This document shows, one piece after another, positions 18,379 through 28,578 of a stretch of 64,000 nt of DNA. The notes under the pieces were generated by a model. That model was not told where the DNA came from. It ran no database searches and worked only from the letters and a program-made list of their open reading frames with translations. The position numbers and the translations under genes were made by a program. The stretch comes from Azospirillum sp. RU38E (lineage in GTDB: Bacteria; Pseudomonadota; Alphaproteobacteria; Azospirillales; Azospirillaceae): contig NZ_FZOI01000002.1 of NCBI RefSeq assembly GCF_900188385.1, forward strand, positions 402,542 through 466,541. Reading direction: 5' to 3'. Position 1 is the stretch's first letter. Every line of letters begins with the position of its first letter.

Positions 18379-18984
18379 GTGCAACATCATGATGGGGTGC
18401 ATCTCCGCACCATGCGGACATCGCGGGGGATGAGTCTGGCGACGCTCGCCAATTCCGCCGGGCTGTCGAAAAGCGAGATTTCAAAGCTGGAAAACGGGGT
18501 TCGCCCGTTCCGGCCTGACCATGTCATCCGGCTGGCGAAGATTTTCGGGGTGGGGCCGAGCGACATGCTGTCCCCCTCCAGCCCGCTGCGCAGCATGTTG
18601 GGCGACAGCAAGGCGGAAACCGAGCTGCCGCTTTATGACGGGCGCGATCTTGCCCGCGAAGGCAGCAACGCCACCGCCCGCAGCAAGACCGCCCGCCCGG
18701 CGGCCCTGCGCAGCGTCGCTGGTGCCTATGCGGTAACGGTGGCCGACCTGAACAACGCCCCGGCCTTCGCGCCCGGTGCGGTGCTGTTGGTCAATCCGGA
18801 AGCCACCGCCAAGGTGGGCGATCTGGTGGTGAACCGGGTTTCCTGGTCGCCGCTGGCCTTCTATCTGCGCCAGGATGATGATGGCGGGCTTTATGGCCTG
18901 ACGCTCTCCCGCAAGCGGGTGGAACTGGCCTTGGATGATGCGGAAAAACTGCACCGCGTCGTCGGCATCTGGCTGGGTGATTGA
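18379..18984 (+). CDS. XRE-family regulator with S24/LexA-like C-terminal domain
   Basis: 201 residues from the GTG at 18379 (GGGGAG nine bases upstream); the in-frame extension to 18277 has no family character. A Cro/C1 helix-turn-helix occupies residues about 8-62 (MSLATLANSAGLSKSEISKLENG). The C-terminal part, NAPAFAPGAVLLVNPEATAKVGDLVVNR, resembles the beta fold of S24/LexA proteins but lacks an evident Ser nucleophile, so it is probably a non-cleaving sensor or oligomerisation domain. It lies upstream of the aminotransferase/PuuA-like pair with repeat copy B between; a role in controlling them is only inferred from position. Confidence 0.78.
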   Translation: MQHHDGVHLRTMRTSRGMSLATLANSAGLSKSEISKLENGVRPFRPDHVIRLAKIFGVGPSDMLSPSSPLRSMLGDSKAETELPLYDGRDLAREGSNATARSKTARPAALRSVAGAYAVTVADLNNAPAFAPGAVLLVNPEATAKVGDLVVNRVSWSPLAFYLRQDDDGGLYGLTLSRKRVELALDDAEKLHRVVGIWLGD

Positions 18985-18987
18985 TCG

Positions 18988-19139
18988 TCAGTTGCCTTGA
19001 TCAGAACTGATCAGTTCTGATCAAGGCCCTCAATCGCCGGCGCCAACATCCGTTGGCTTGGCTTCACGCGGCATGGGCCGCGCGGCGGCGGTCGCCGCCG
19101 TACCAAGCTGTGATGAGTAGAACTCATCACAGCTTGGTA
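18988..19139 (+). repeat. Structured intergenic repeat, copy B (long form)
   Basis: Starts 4 bases after the XRE stop. It contains a left perfect 32-base palindrome H0 (18995-19026, TTGATCAGAAC on both strands); H1 GCCAAC-ATCC-GTTGGC (19042-19057), then TTGGCT; H2 CGCGGC-ATGG-GCCGCG (19067-19082); H3 CGGCGGC-GGTC-GCCGCCG (19083-19100); and H4, a 17-base stem TACCAAGCTGTGATGAG (19101-19117) with CTCATCACAGCTTGGTA (19123-19139). Most of it is nearly identical to copy D at 60432. The remaining 19140-19227 is ordinary leader of the aminotransferase gene. Confidence 0.85.
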
Positions 19140-19227
19140 ACTTTCTTTCGCTGTCAGGCAACCGCTTGACGGCGCACTAACCACCCAGCCACACTTCCGG
19201 GCGGAGCGGTCCGGGAGAGAATGCCAA

Positions 19228-20607
19228 ATGGCGGCGGAATTGGGTGGGATTGAGACGGCGCGCATCGAAGCCCTGATGGCGGTCGAGCGCGCCGTTTTCA
19301 TTGATGCACATCCGCGTTCGGCGGCAAAGACGGGCCAGGGGCTGGAAGGCTTCTACCAGGGCGTGCCGATGCACTGGATGCGCGATTGGCCCATGCCCTT
19401 CCCGCTGCTGGTGGAAAGCGCCAGCGGCGCCAGCCTGACCGATATTGATGGTCATATCCTGGCCGATTTCTGCCTGGGCGATACCGGTTCCATGTTCGGC
19501 CATTCCCCGCCCGCCGTGGCGGCGGCCATCACCCGACAGGCCAGCCGGGGCCTTACCTATATGCTGCCGACGGAAGATGCGGCGGCGGTGGGCCGGCTGC
19601 TGCAACAGCGATTCGGACTGCCGCACTGGCAGGTCGCGGGCAGCGCCACTGATGCAAACCGCTTTGTCCTGCGCGTGGCCCGTGCCGCCACGGGGCGGCC
19701 GAAGATCCTGGTCTTCAATGGCTGCTATCACGGCACTGTCGATGAAACCTTCGTCCGGCTGGTCGATGGAAAGCCCGTCAACCGGCCCGGCCTGCTGGGG
19801 CAGGTAACCGACCTGACCGCCCAGACGAAGGTGGTGGAATTCAACGATCTGCCGGCGCTGGAAGCCGCCCTGGCCGAGCGTGACGTTGCCTGTGTCATCA
19901 CCGAACCGGTGCTGACCAATTGCTGCATGGTGCTGCCGGACCCGGATTTCCATACGGCTCTGCGCCGGCTGACGCGGCAGACCGGCACCCTGCTGCTGAT
20001 TGATGAGACGCACACCATCTCCACAGGGCCTGCCGGCTATTGCGGGCGGTACGGGCTGGAGCCTGATATTTTCGTGCTGGGCAAGCCGGTGGCCGGCGGG
20101 GTACCGGCGGCGGTCTGGGGCTTTACCGATCAGGTGGCGGCCGATCTGGACCGGGCGCGGGCGGCACTGCCCCCCGGCCATTCCGGCATGGGCACCACGC
20201 TTTCTGCTAATGCCCTGTCACTGGCGGCCATGCGGGCCTGCCTGGAACAGGTGATGACGCCCGACGCATACGCCCATATGGAGTCGCTGGCCGAACAACT
20301 GGCGCAGGGGCTGACGGCCGCCATCCAGGCCGCCCGCCTGCCCTGGCATGTGGTGCGGGTCGGCGCGCGGGTGGAGTTCATCTGCGCCCCCGGCCCCTTG
20401 CGCAATGGCACGGAGGCCGACGCCGCCCATGCCGGCCCGCTGGAACAGGCCATCCATCTGGCCCTGCTGAACCGGGGCTGTCTGATCGCGCCCTTCCATA
20501 ACATGATGCTGCTCTCCCCGGTGACGGAGGCGGGCCAAGTGGCGCGGCTGATCAGTGCCTTCAGCGACGTTACCCGCCTTCTGACCGCAAAAGGGGAACG
20601 GGCATGA
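19228..20607 (+). CDS. Class III PLP-dependent aminotransferase (GSA-aminomutase-like)
   Basis: 459 residues, GGGAGAG ahead of the ATG. The fold-type I hallmarks are visible: GDTGSMFGHSPPAV near the N-terminus, NGCYHGTVDE, the PLP-ring Asp in LIDETHTISTG and the Schiff-base Lys in FVLGKPVAGGVPAAVWGF. The closest family is glutamate-1-semialdehyde aminomutase-like aminotransferases, but it carries extra N-terminal length and is not next to haem genes. Its stop overlaps the start of the glutamine-synthetase-like gene (ATGA), so the two act together, probably on an amine or amino acid. The substrate is not known. Confidence 0.85.
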   Translation: MAAELGGIETARIEALMAVERAVFIDAHPRSAAKTGQGLEGFYQGVPMHWMRDWPMPFPLLVESASGASLTDIDGHILADFCLGDTGSMFGHSPPAVAAAITRQASRGLTYMLPTEDAAAVGRLLQQRFGLPHWQVAGSATDANRFVLRVARAATGRPKILVFNGCYHGTVDETFVRLVDGKPVNRPGLLGQVTDLTAQTKVVEFNDLPALEAALAERDVACVITEPVLTNCCMVLPDPDFHTALRRLTRQTGTLLLIDETHTISTGPAGYCGRYGLEPDIFVLGKPVAGGVPAAVWGFTDQVAADLDRARAALPPGHSGMGTTLSANALSLAAMRACLEQVMTPDAYAHMESLAEQLAQGLTAAIQAARLPWHVVRVGARVEFICAPGPLRNGTEADAAHAGPLEQAIHLALLNRGCLIAPFHNMMLLSPVTEAGQVARLISAFSDVTRLLTAKGERA

Positions 20608-21995
20608 TCCCCGCCACCGCCGCCCCCTGGGATGAGGCACGGCATTTCCTGGCCAACCATCCGGAGATCGAGGCCATCGACATCGTGCTGGTCGATCCCA
20701 ACGGCATCGGCCGGGGCAAGATTATCCGTCGGCATGAGCTGGAGGGGCTCTATCGCCAGGGGCGGCATCTGCCCTCCTCCATCCTGGGGCTGGATGTAAC
20801 CGGGGAGGATGTGGAGGAAACCGGGCTGGTCTGGGCCACGGGCGATGCCGACCTGCGGGCCTGGCCGGTGCCGGGCACGCTGGTGCCCCTGCCCTTCACC
20901 AGCCCGCCACGCGCCCAGGTACTGGTGAGTCTGCATGAGCTGGATGGCACCCCCTTTGCCGCCGATCCGCGCCACGCCCTGGCGCGACAAGTGGCCGGCA
21001 TGGCCGCAGAGGGGCAATATCCGGCCGGTGCGTTTGAACTGGAATTCTATCTGCTGGATGCCCAGCCCGGCGCCGATGGCCGCCCGCGTCCCGCCGCCAT
21101 GGCGCTGGATGGGCGCCGCCACGGCCAGACCCAGGTTTACGGGCTGGATGATCTGGATGGGATGCAGCCCTTCTTCGCCCAGGTCTATGCGGCGGCAGAG
21201 GCCCAGGGCCTGCCGCTGGAAACGCTGATCGCTGAATATGCGCCGGGGCAATATGAACTGACATTGCATTACCGCCGCGATCTGCTGCGCGCCGCCGACG
21301 ATCTGGTGATGTTGAAACGGCTGGTAAGGGCGTTGGCCCGCAGGCATGGCATGGTGGCCTGCTTCATGGCCAAGCCGTTCCAGGGCATGGCGGGTTCAGG
21401 GATGCATCTGCATGTGTCGCTCGCCGATGGGGCCGGCAACAACCTGTTTGCGGAGCCAGTCGGGCAACCGCCCCCCTGCCCCTTGCTGCGCCATGCCATT
21501 GGCGGGCTGGCAGCCACCATGGGCGACGGGATGCTGGTCTTCGCCCCCCATGCCAATAGCTGGCGGCGCTATGTCGCCAATCTCTATGCCCCGGTTTCAC
21601 CCAGTTGGGGCTGCAACGACCGGTCGGTGGCGCTGCGGGTGCCGGCGGGCGACGTGGCGGCGCGGCGGGTGGAACATCGCCCGGCCGGGGTGGATGCCAA
21701 TCCCTATCTAGTGGCGGCCACGGTGCTGGCCGGCATCCGCCACGGCATCGAGCAGCAGATTGATCCAGGCCCGCCGGCAGAGCGCGAAGGATATAGCCGC
21801 CAAGGGCCGTTCGACAGCACCATGCCGCGTGACTGGCACAGCGCCATTATCCAGGCCGAGCAGTCAGCCTTTTTGAAAGCAGCGCTGGGGCCGGCACTGC
21901 ACCGTTCCTTCTGCTCCATCAAACGGGCGGAGCTGGGGCGGGTGATGGCGGCGGTGACGGAGCTGGATTACCAGCTTTATCTGCATCAGGTGTAA
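20604..21995 (+). CDS. Glutamine synthetase family protein (gamma-glutamylamine ligase, PuuA-like)
   Basis: 463 residues with the glutamine synthetase beta-grasp and catalytic domains. IDIVLVDPNGIGRGKIIRR opens the N-domain, GAFELEFYLLD carries metal-binding Glu residues, EYAPGQYELTLHY and GSGMHLHVSL the Glu/His metal site, and RVEHRPAGVDANPYL the Arg/Glu site. It lacks the adenylylation loop of GlnA-I and resembles PuuA, which joins glutamate to amines such as putrescine with ATP. Translationally coupled to the upstream class III aminotransferase, suggesting an amine assimilation route (inference). Confidence 0.85.
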   Translation: MIPATAAPWDEARHFLANHPEIEAIDIVLVDPNGIGRGKIIRRHELEGLYRQGRHLPSSILGLDVTGEDVEETGLVWATGDADLRAWPVPGTLVPLPFTSPPRAQVLVSLHELDGTPFAADPRHALARQVAGMAAEGQYPAGAFELEFYLLDAQPGADGRPRPAAMALDGRRHGQTQVYGLDDLDGMQPFFAQVYAAAEAQGLPLETLIAEYAPGQYELTLHYRRDLLRAADDLVMLKRLVRALARRHGMVACFMAKPFQGMAGSGMHLHVSLADGAGNNLFAEPVGQPPPCPLLRHAIGGLAATMGDGMLVFAPHANSWRRYVANLYAPVSPSWGCNDRSVALRVPAGDVAARRVEHRPAGVDANPYLVAATVLAGIRHGIEQQIDPGPPAEREGYSRQGPFDSTMPRDWHSAIIQAEQSAFLKAALGPALHRSFCSIKRAELGRVMAAVTELDYQLYLHQV

Positions 21996-22012
21996 AAGCT
22001 GATCGTGAATAG

Positions 22013-22041
22013 TTGTGTAATCCGACTGATACACACATAAT
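22013..22041 (+). promoter_or_regulatory. Candidate sigma-70 promoter for the YjbH gene
   Basis: TTGTGT (22013-22018) and CATAAT (22036-22041) are separated by 17 bases, in the 78-base gap before the YjbH start. The -10 matches consensus at 5 of 6 positions. Confidence 0.4.
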
Positions 22042-22073
22042 CCGGCTTCGCTTTCGCAACTGCGTTCCCCATC

Positions 22074-23789
22074 TTGCGCCGCCTGCTGCTGCCATTGCTA
22101 TCCATTCTGCTAGCAGCCGGGGCACAGGCGGCGGAGGGGCCCTTGCCGGGGGTTCACCCCTCCGCCTTCCTGCCGGCCGCCGGTTCCGCTTGGCTGGATG
22201 AGATGCTGTGGCGGGGCGGTGGGGAAGCCCGGATCGGCCTGCAACCGGTCACACCGCTGGCCGTCACCCTGCGCCAGCCAGCGGAAACCGCCGATGCGGT
22301 GGGTGATCTCGATCTGCGGCTCTGGCCGCAGGGCCGCTATCATCCCGCCCTGACCCTGGGAATGCGCGGTCTGGGCGAAAGCGCTGAAAGGCTGGACAAC
22401 GCCATGCTGGGGGTGGAAGTGGCGGGGGTGCAGCTTTCCACCGGCCTTGGCTGGCGCGGTGGTCTCGCCAATCACCCCGGCGCCCCGATCGGGCTGGTCA
22501 ACCTGCGTGTTCGCGTCCGCCTGCCCCTGATCAAAACAATGTGGCTGACGGCCAGCGGTGGCACGGGCGGGGCCGCCTGGCAACCGCGCCTGACCGCCAG
22601 CCTGCGACCGCTGCAGGGCTTGGAATTATCCGGTGGCTGGCAGCGGCGGCGGGGTCTGCTGCTGGGGCTGGCCTTGCGTCTGGACCTCACGGAGCGGGAC
22701 CAACCCTGGCCGCTGCCCGCACGCCGACCGGATGGGCAAACCATCACCGAAATCACCGCCACCATGCCGGCCGCCGACACCGTTGCCGCCGCTGCCCTGG
22801 TTGACAATCCCCCCACCAGCATCGCCACCCACCGGCTGGGCCTGCCCGGCATCGCAATGCAGATGACACCCGGATCGCTGGAACGCGCCCGCCGCTGGGA
22901 TGGCAGCGGGGCGGAAATACGCCGCAGCGCCCGGTTCAGCCGCGCCCCCTATCCCTCCCTTCTCGCCCAGCATTGGGAAATCGGGCTGGATGCCATGGTG
23001 GAGGCCGGGCCAGGGCCGGATGGCACAAACTGGGCCCAGCGCAGCAGCGCAGGCGCGGCGCTGACCCTGGTGCCGCTGGCCGGGCTGATCCTGCATGGCG
23101 GCGGCCGGTTCACCATGCCGGAACCCGCCTATCGCCCGGCACTGGCGGAGGATACGCGCGGCCGTGGCGGGCTGGCCGCCTATATGGCGGAACCGCTGAC
23201 ACTGGAACGCGCACAAGGGAATATCGTCGCCGCCCTGTCCCCAGCGCTGGACGTGATGCTGGAGGCCGGCCATCTGGAGGAAATGTATAGCGGGGCGGGT
23301 GGGGAGCTGCGCTGGCAGCGCCCGCTGGACCGCTGGTCGGTCGGCCTCACCGCGCATCATCTGTGGCAAAGGCTACCCGGTGGCATCGCCTTATTGCGCG
23401 GATCAGACAAGACCAGCGGTCACCTGACCCTGGGCTGGGAAGAGGCGGAGGCCGACACAAGGCTGGAACTGGCGGTCGGCCGCTATCTGGCCGGTGACTG
23501 GGGCGGTACAGCCAGCCTGTCCCGCCGGTTCGGCACCGGGGCGCTGCTGGCAACCGAACTGACGGTGGATCGTGATGGCGGCAGCACGCTGGGCCTTTCC
23601 GTGACCCTGCCGCTGGGCAATCTGTGGAACCGGGTTGAGATCAACACGAAGGGGAAAATCCACCCGCTGGCCCGGTCCCGCCGCGAACGGCTGGACCGGG
23701 CCTTCACGCTGGGCGATCTGCGCCACGCCGCCGGCTATGGCCGTCTGCTGCGGGACTGGGATCGCGCCTTCACCCGGCCGGTTGAGTAA
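22074..23789 (+). CDS. YjbH-domain outer-membrane protein
   Basis: 571 residues from a TTG at 22074, the only start that preserves the signal peptide (LLLPLLSILLAAGAQAAEG). YjbH features include VGDLDLRLWPQGRYHPALTLGMRGLG near residue 75 and, later, LEAGHLEEMYSGAGGELRWQRPL followed by WSVGLTAHHLWQR. YjbH/GfcD proteins form an outer-membrane barrel linked to exopolysaccharide export. The usual partner genes (gfcB/yjbF, gfcC/yjbG, yjbE) are not adjacent, so this is an orphan copy. Its last 20 bases overlap the end of the convergent NodT-type gene. Confidence 0.75.
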   Translation: MRRLLLPLLSILLAAGAQAAEGPLPGVHPSAFLPAAGSAWLDEMLWRGGGEARIGLQPVTPLAVTLRQPAETADAVGDLDLRLWPQGRYHPALTLGMRGLGESAERLDNAMLGVEVAGVQLSTGLGWRGGLANHPGAPIGLVNLRVRVRLPLIKTMWLTASGGTGGAAWQPRLTASLRPLQGLELSGGWQRRRGLLLGLALRLDLTERDQPWPLPARRPDGQTITEITATMPAADTVAAAALVDNPPTSIATHRLGLPGIAMQMTPGSLERARRWDGSGAEIRRSARFSRAPYPSLLAQHWEIGLDAMVEAGPGPDGTNWAQRSSAGAALTLVPLAGLILHGGGRFTMPEPAYRPALAEDTRGRGGLAAYMAEPLTLERAQGNIVAALSPALDVMLEAGHLEEMYSGAGGELRWQRPLDRWSVGLTAHHLWQRLPGGIALLRGSDKTSGHLTLGWEEAEADTRLELAVGRYLAGDWGGTASLSRRFGTGALLATELTVDRDGGSTLGLSVTLPLGNLWNRVEINTKGKIHPLARSRRERLDRAFTLGDLRHAAGYGRLLRDWDRAFTRPVE

Positions 23790-25212
23790 CAACACCCCCC
23801 GATGCCGGCCCCCAGCCGCCGCCCAGCGCGCGATACAGCGCCACCGCTGCCTGCAATTCCGCCAGCCGGGTCTGGGTCAGGCTGTCCTGGGCCGACAGCA
23901 GGGAGCGCTGGGCATCCAGCAATGTCAGCAGATCAACCTGCCCCTCCCGATAGCGGGTTTCCGCCAGCCGGAAGACTTCGCGTGCCAGCCGAACCGATTC
24001 CTCCTGGAGTTTGCGCTGGGTTTCGGCATTGCGGGCAGCACCGCGCGCCGTCTCTACATCCGAAAAGGCGGTTAGGATATTGGCGCGGTAGGTCTCGATC
24101 AGTTGCAGCTTCTGCGCCTCGGCAATCTGCACGGCGGCACGGCGGCTGCCGCCATCGAAGATTGACTGCGCCAGCGACAGGCCCAGATTGGCCGCCGCCG
24201 TCGGCGCATTGACCAGACTGTCCAGGCCGCTGCCGGACAGGTTGCCCGACAGGCTGATATTGGCCGACGGGTACAGAGCGGCCCGCGCCGCCACGATATC
24301 CGCCCCGGCGCTGACCAATGCCAGGGCGGCGCCCTTCAGGTCGGGCCGGCGCTCCAGCAGGTCCGCCGGCACGCCGACGCCGGTGGATGGCAGGCCCAGC
24401 CCGCCAAGCCCCCCGGTGGCCACAGCCATATCCTGCGGCTGGCGGCCCAGCAGCACGGCCAGATTCAAGGTGGCATCCAGTTCCTGCTGCCGCAGCGACG
24501 GAATGGCCGCCCGCTGGGACACCAGCGACGCCTGCTGCTGTGCCAAATCCAGGGCCGTGGCGGCTCCGTTGCGGAAACGGGATTCCACCACCGCCAGCAC
24601 CCGTTGCGCCAGGGCCAGATTTTCCTCCGCATTGCGGGCGCGGTCCCGCAAGGCCAGCACCTGGAAATAGGTATTGGCGACATCCGCCGTTACCGTCAGG
24701 GCGACGGTTTCCTGGTCCAGCCGGCTGATTTCCGTATTCACCTGTGCCGCCGTGGCAGCCGCCCGGTTCCGGCCCCAGAAATCCAGCTCGTAAGAAGCCG
24801 ACAGGCCCAGCCCGGTGCTGGTGCGCCCCTGGGAAGCAGCGGTGCTGTCGCCCCAGCCACCGCTCTGCTGCCGGCTGACATTGGCCGACGCCCCCAGAGA
24901 GGGCAGCAGGGCGGCACCGGCCTGCACCTCCCGCAACTGCGCCTGACGCAGCCGCAGAGCGGCGCGGGCCAGATCGGTATTGGCCTGTCTGGCTTCGGCC
25001 AGCAGGGCCAGCAGTTCCGGTGCGTTGAAACCCTGCCACCAGTCGGCGCTGGGCCAGGCGGCGGCACTGTCATTGCCTGCCGACCATGCGGCCTGTGGCG
25101 TCACCGGCCGCACCAATGCCATATCTTCCGGATGGCTGGAACAGCCGCCCAGCAGGGCCGCGCTGGCAAGAAGGGCGATGGTCAGGGACCGAAGCGGGCG
25201 TCGGGTGATCAT
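23770..25212 (-). CDS. RND/MacAB-type outer-membrane efflux lipoprotein (NodT family)
   Basis: 480 residues from the ATG at 25212, giving a lipoprotein signal peptide with lipobox LLGGC (Cys24). An ATG at 25269 would overlap macB and spoil it. Two outer-membrane-efflux repeats follow, with typical SYELDFWGR and the LLERRPDLKGAALALVSAGADIVAARAALYPS motif between them. It forms the TolC-like exit channel. It is the third gene of the leftward macA-macB-nodT operon, so it most likely serves that tripartite pump. Confidence 0.9.
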   Translation of the reverse strand: MITRRPLRSLTIALLASAALLGGCSSHPEDMALVRPVTPQAAWSAGNDSAAAWPSADWWQGFNAPELLALLAEARQANTDLARAALRLRQAQLREVQAGAALLPSLGASANVSRQQSGGWGDSTAASQGRTSTGLGLSASYELDFWGRNRAAATAAQVNTEISRLDQETVALTVTADVANTYFQVLALRDRARNAEENLALAQRVLAVVESRFRNGAATALDLAQQQASLVSQRAAIPSLRQQELDATLNLAVLLGRQPQDMAVATGGLGGLGLPSTGVGVPADLLERRPDLKGAALALVSAGADIVAARAALYPSANISLSGNLSGSGLDSLVNAPTAAANLGLSLAQSIFDGGSRRAAVQIAEAQKLQLIETYRANILTAFSDVETARGAARNAETQRKLQEESVRLAREVFRLAETRYREGQVDLLTLLDAQRSLLSAQDSLTQTRLAELQAAVALYRALGGGWGPASGGVVTQPAG

Positions 25213-25237
25213 GCGGGGCAAATCCGGGTTCTTAGGG

Positions 25238-27217
25238 TCAGTCCGACGCAAGCGCGACGACGGGATCAAGATGGGCGGCGCGGCGCGCCGGGGTGAAGCC
25301 GAAGATCAGGCCGGTGGCAAAGGCACAGCCAAAGGCCAGCAGCACCGGCATCAGCGACAATTGGATGGGGGTGCCGACAAGACTTAGGCCCCCCGCCACC
25401 GACAGGCCCAGCACCACGCCGATCACCCCGCCCAGCGCTGATACCAGCAGCGCCTCCAGCATGAATTGCTGCATCACATGCCGGGCGCGGGCACCGGTGG
25501 CCATGCGTATGCCGATTTCCCGCGTCCGCTCCGTCACATTCACCAGCATGATATTCATCACGCCGATCCCGCCCACCAGCAGGGAGATGGCAGCGATGGA
25601 GCCCAAGAGCACCGTCATCGTGTCCCGCATCGCCATCTGCGTTTCAATGATGGAGGCGGTGTTGCGGATCTGGAAATCCTCCATCGAATGGCGGGCGGTC
25701 AGCAGGGCTGTCACCTCCGCCTGGGTGGCGTCGATCTGCTCCAGATCCTCCACCAGTACGGTGATGGTGCGCAGGTTACGCTGGCCGAACAGGCGCAACT
25801 GACCCGTGGTCAGTGGCACGAAGACGACATCATCCTGATCCTGGCCAAAGGCCGTCGCCCCCTTGGCCGACATCACCCCGATGACCTGGAACGGCACATT
25901 CTTCAACAGCATGTATTTGCCGATGGGGTTGGTGCCGGGAAAGACATTGTTGGCGACCGTCTGGCCGATAACGGCCACCGGAGCATACCGGACCTCATCC
26001 TCCGGGCTAAAGAATACGCCTTCAGCCACCGGCCAGTTCTTGGCCGTCACCATGTTGGATGTCGTGGCATTCACCTGGGTCTGGTAATCCTGGGTGCCGG
26101 CGCGTGCGGTCACGCCGCCGGTATATTCCGGCACCGCCGCCACCACATTACGCAGGGTGGCAATGGCATCGGCATCGCTGGGCATCAGGGTTGCCACGCC
26201 ATTGGCATTGCGCTGGCCGGGCGCGCCGGGGCGCACCAACAGTAGGTTGGTGCCCATGGCGCTGATCTGGTCCATCACCGCCTGTTTGGACCCATTGCCC
26301 ACCGCCAGCATCGCCACCACAGAGGCAACCCCGATGACAATGCCCAGCAGGGTCAGGATGGTGCGATAAAGATTGGCCGTCAGCGCGCCCATGGCCATGC
26401 GGAACGCTTCCACCAGTTCCCGCATCGTCCAGCTGCTGTCCTGGCCCGGTTCCGGAACGTGCAGGGTATGGGCCGGAACCGGCGGGGCCGGGGCCACACC
26501 CGGATGTTCCACCGGATGGTCAGCGATGATCTGGCCGTCCTTGATCTCCACTAACCGCCGTGCATTCTGAGCCACATCGCGGTCATGGGTGATCAGGATG
26601 ATGGTGTGCCCCTGGTCGGCCAACTGGCCCAGCAGGCGCATCACCTCTTCCCCGCTGCGGCTGTCCAGCGCACCGGTCGGCTCATCCGCCAGAATGACCT
26701 GACCGCCATTGACCAGGGCGCGGGCGATGGAAACACGTTGCTGCTGACCGCCGGACAATTGGCTGGGCCGGTGATCCAGCCGTTCGCCCAGGCCCAGCGA
26801 CGTCAGCAGATGTTCCGCCCGCTCCCGCCGCGCGTCCAGCGACATGCCAGCATAGATGGCGGGAACGGCAACATTCTCCGCCGCCGAGATCATCGGGATC
26901 AGGTTATAGCTTTGAAAGACGAAGCCAAACGCCTCCCGTCGCAACAGCGCCAGCATGTCGCGGTCAAAGGTGGAAACATCCCGCCCGTCAAACAGATATT
27001 CGCCCGTCGTCGGCCGGTCCAGGCAGCCCAGGATATTCATCAGGGTAGATTTGCCCGACCCTGACGCCCCCATGATGGCGATAAACTCGCCAGGGTAAAT
27101 CTTCAGCGAGATGCCTTTCAGCACCTGTACCGCCAGTTCCCCGGTGGCATAGGTCTTGGTGATCTCCCGCAGCTCAATCAGCGGGGTCACCGGCTGCGGC
27201 GGCTGCGGCGCGCTCAT
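25238..27217 (-). CDS. macB: MacB-type ABC transporter (ATPase-permease fusion)
   Basis: 659 residues. The N-terminal ABC domain has Walker [11 protein letters not shown], signature [15 protein letters not shown] and Walker [14 protein letters not shown]. The C-terminal half has an N-terminal membrane helix (about 290-315), a large periplasmic MacB_PCD domain, and FtsX-type membrane helices ending [17 protein letters not shown]. It works as a mechanotransmission pump with MacA and an outer-membrane channel to expel macrolides, lipopeptides, toxins or siderophores; the substrate is unknown here. The start overlaps the macA stop (ATGA). Confidence 0.93.
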   Translation of the reverse strand: MSAPQPPQPVTPLIELREITKTYATGELAVQVLKGISLKIYPGEFIAIMGASGSGKSTLMNILGCLDRPTTGEYLFDGRDVSTFDRDMLALLRREAFGFVFQSYNLIPMISAAENVAVPAIYAGMSLDARRERAEHLLTSLGLGERLDHRPSQLSGGQQQRVSIARALVNGGQVILADEPTGALDSRSGEEVMRLLGQLADQGHTIILITHDRDVAQNARRLVEIKDGQIIADHPVEHPGVAPAPPVPAHTLHVPEPGQDSSWTMRELVEAFRMAMGALTANLYRTILTLLGIVIGVASVVAMLAVGNGSKQAVMDQISAMGTNLLLVRPGAPGQRNANGVATLMPSDADAIATLRNVVAAVPEYTGGVTARAGTQDYQTQVNATTSNMVTAKNWPVAEGVFFSPEDEVRYAPVAVIGQTVANNVFPGTNPIGKYMLLKNVPFQVIGVMSAKGATAFGQDQDDVVFVPLTTGQLRLFGQRNLRTITVLVEDLEQIDATQAEVTALLTARHSMEDFQIRNTASIIETQMAMRDTMTVLLGSIAAISLLVGGIGVMNIMLVNVTERTREIGIRMATGARARHVMQQFMLEALLVSALGGVIGVVLGLSVAGGLSLVGTPIQLSLMPVLLAFGCAFATGLIFGFTPARRAAHLDPVVALASD

Positions 27218-28578
27218 AGCACCCCCGGCGGGCGCATCCGCTGTGCATTCTGCTGGTTCTGCTGCCGCTGGGCCTGCATCTGGCCGGCGCTGGGGGCGCG
27301 GCCGATCACCACCTGCTCACCCTCCTTCAGGCCATCGGTGATTTCCACATGGATGCGGTCGCTGACGCCGATGGTGACGCGGCGCTCCTCCGTCGTGCCA
27401 TCCGGTTTCAGCACAGTGACCATCCGCAATTTGCCGCGTGCGCCGCCCGCCGGGCGTTCGCCACCGGCAGCCGGCGGACCGGGCCGCGCGCTGGGCCCGC
27501 CGGCCGTTTCGGCACCGGGCGGGCGCTGGCCGGGTTGGCGGGGGCCGGCGGGGCGCTGCGGCGCCTGCAGCGCTGCCACCGGCACGCGCACCACATCCTT
27601 GGCCGAGGCAACGATGAAGAAGACCTGGGCCGTCATCTGGGTCATCAACTCGCCCCCCTCGTTCCCGACATCGAACAGGGCGTTGTAGAGAACGACGTTA
27701 TTTTCCACCGTCGGCGTCGGCTCCACCTGCCGCAATGTGCCCTGCCAGCGGCGATCTGGCCGGCCCAGCGTGGTGAAATAGGCCGGCATCCCCACCTTCA
27801 GGCGGGAGACATCGGCCTCCGACACCTCCGTCGTCACCGTCATCGCCGACAGATCGGCGATGCGCAGCACGATGGGGGCCGACTGGTTGGCATTCAGGGT
27901 CTGGCCCTGCTTGGCATTCTGCGACACCACGGTGCCGGTCATCGGCGCGTAAATCTTGGTATAGCCCAGGTTCGCCTCGTCCCCCCGTAGGGTGGATGTC
28001 GTCTGACGGATCTGGGCATTCATCACCCGTACCGATGCCTCGGCCGCGCGCAGGCTGGTCTCAGCACTCTGATAGGCATCCTGGCTGGTGGCATTGTCCT
28101 TCAGCAGGTTCTTCTGGCGCTGATATTGCTGGCGGGCCAAGGCCAGTTCCGCCTCCCGCTGAGCCAGCTGGGCGCTGTAATTTTCCAGCTGCGCCTTATC
28201 GGCCTCCACCCTGGTCTGATAGACGGTGGGGTCGATTTCCGCCAGCAGGGTGCCCTGCTCCACTGTCTGGCCGATTTCCACATGCAGCTTGCGCAACTGC
28301 CCGGAAACCTGGGTGCCGACATCCACATAGTCGCGCGGCTGCAGGTTGCCCACCGCCGACACCGTATCCTCAATATCGCCCCGCTCCACCGCAGCGGTCA
28401 GCAGATGGGCATTGTCGGGTCCGGTGGAGCGGACGCCGAACCACCACCAGGCCCCGCCCCCCAGCAGCACCAGTGCCGCAAGGCCGACGGGCAACAGCCG
28501 GCGGGACTTGCCTTTACCGCGACGCGGTGTCGCGGGTTTAGGGGAACCGGTAGCAACGACAGGGCTGGAGGGCTGCAT
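27214..28578 (-). CDS. macA: MacA-type periplasmic adaptor subunit
   Basis: 454 residues with an N-terminal membrane anchor (about 28-46, [23 protein letters not shown]). The biotinyl-lipoyl half [22 protein letters not shown] is followed by a long coiled-coil hairpin (about 115-200) and the second lipoyl half [22 protein letters not shown]. The beta-barrel and membrane-proximal domains come last. A Pro/Gly/Arg-rich insert (about 350-390, [13 protein letters not shown]) in the membrane-proximal domain is unusual. First gene of the operon; overlaps macB by 4 bases. Confidence 0.92.
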   Translation of the reverse strand: MQPSSPVVATGSPKPATPRRGKGKSRRLLPVGLAALVLLGGGAWWWFGVRSTGPDNAHLLTAAVERGDIEDTVSAVGNLQPRDYVDVGTQVSGQLRKLHVEIGQTVEQGTLLAEIDPTVYQTRVEADKAQLENYSAQLAQREAELALARQQYQRQKNLLKDNATSQDAYQSAETSLRAAEASVRVMNAQIRQTTSTLRGDEANLGYTKIYAPMTGTVVSQNAKQGQTLNANQSAPIVLRIADLSAMTVTTEVSEADVSRLKVGMPAYFTTLGRPDRRWQGTLRQVEPTPTVENNVVLYNALFDVGNEGGELMTQMTAQVFFIVASAKDVVRVPVAALQAPQRPAGPRQPGQRPPGAETAGGPSARPGPPAAGGERPAGGARGKLRMVTVLKPDGTTEERRVTIGVSDRIHVEITDGLKEGEQVVIGRAPSAGQMQAQRQQNQQNAQRMRPPGVL

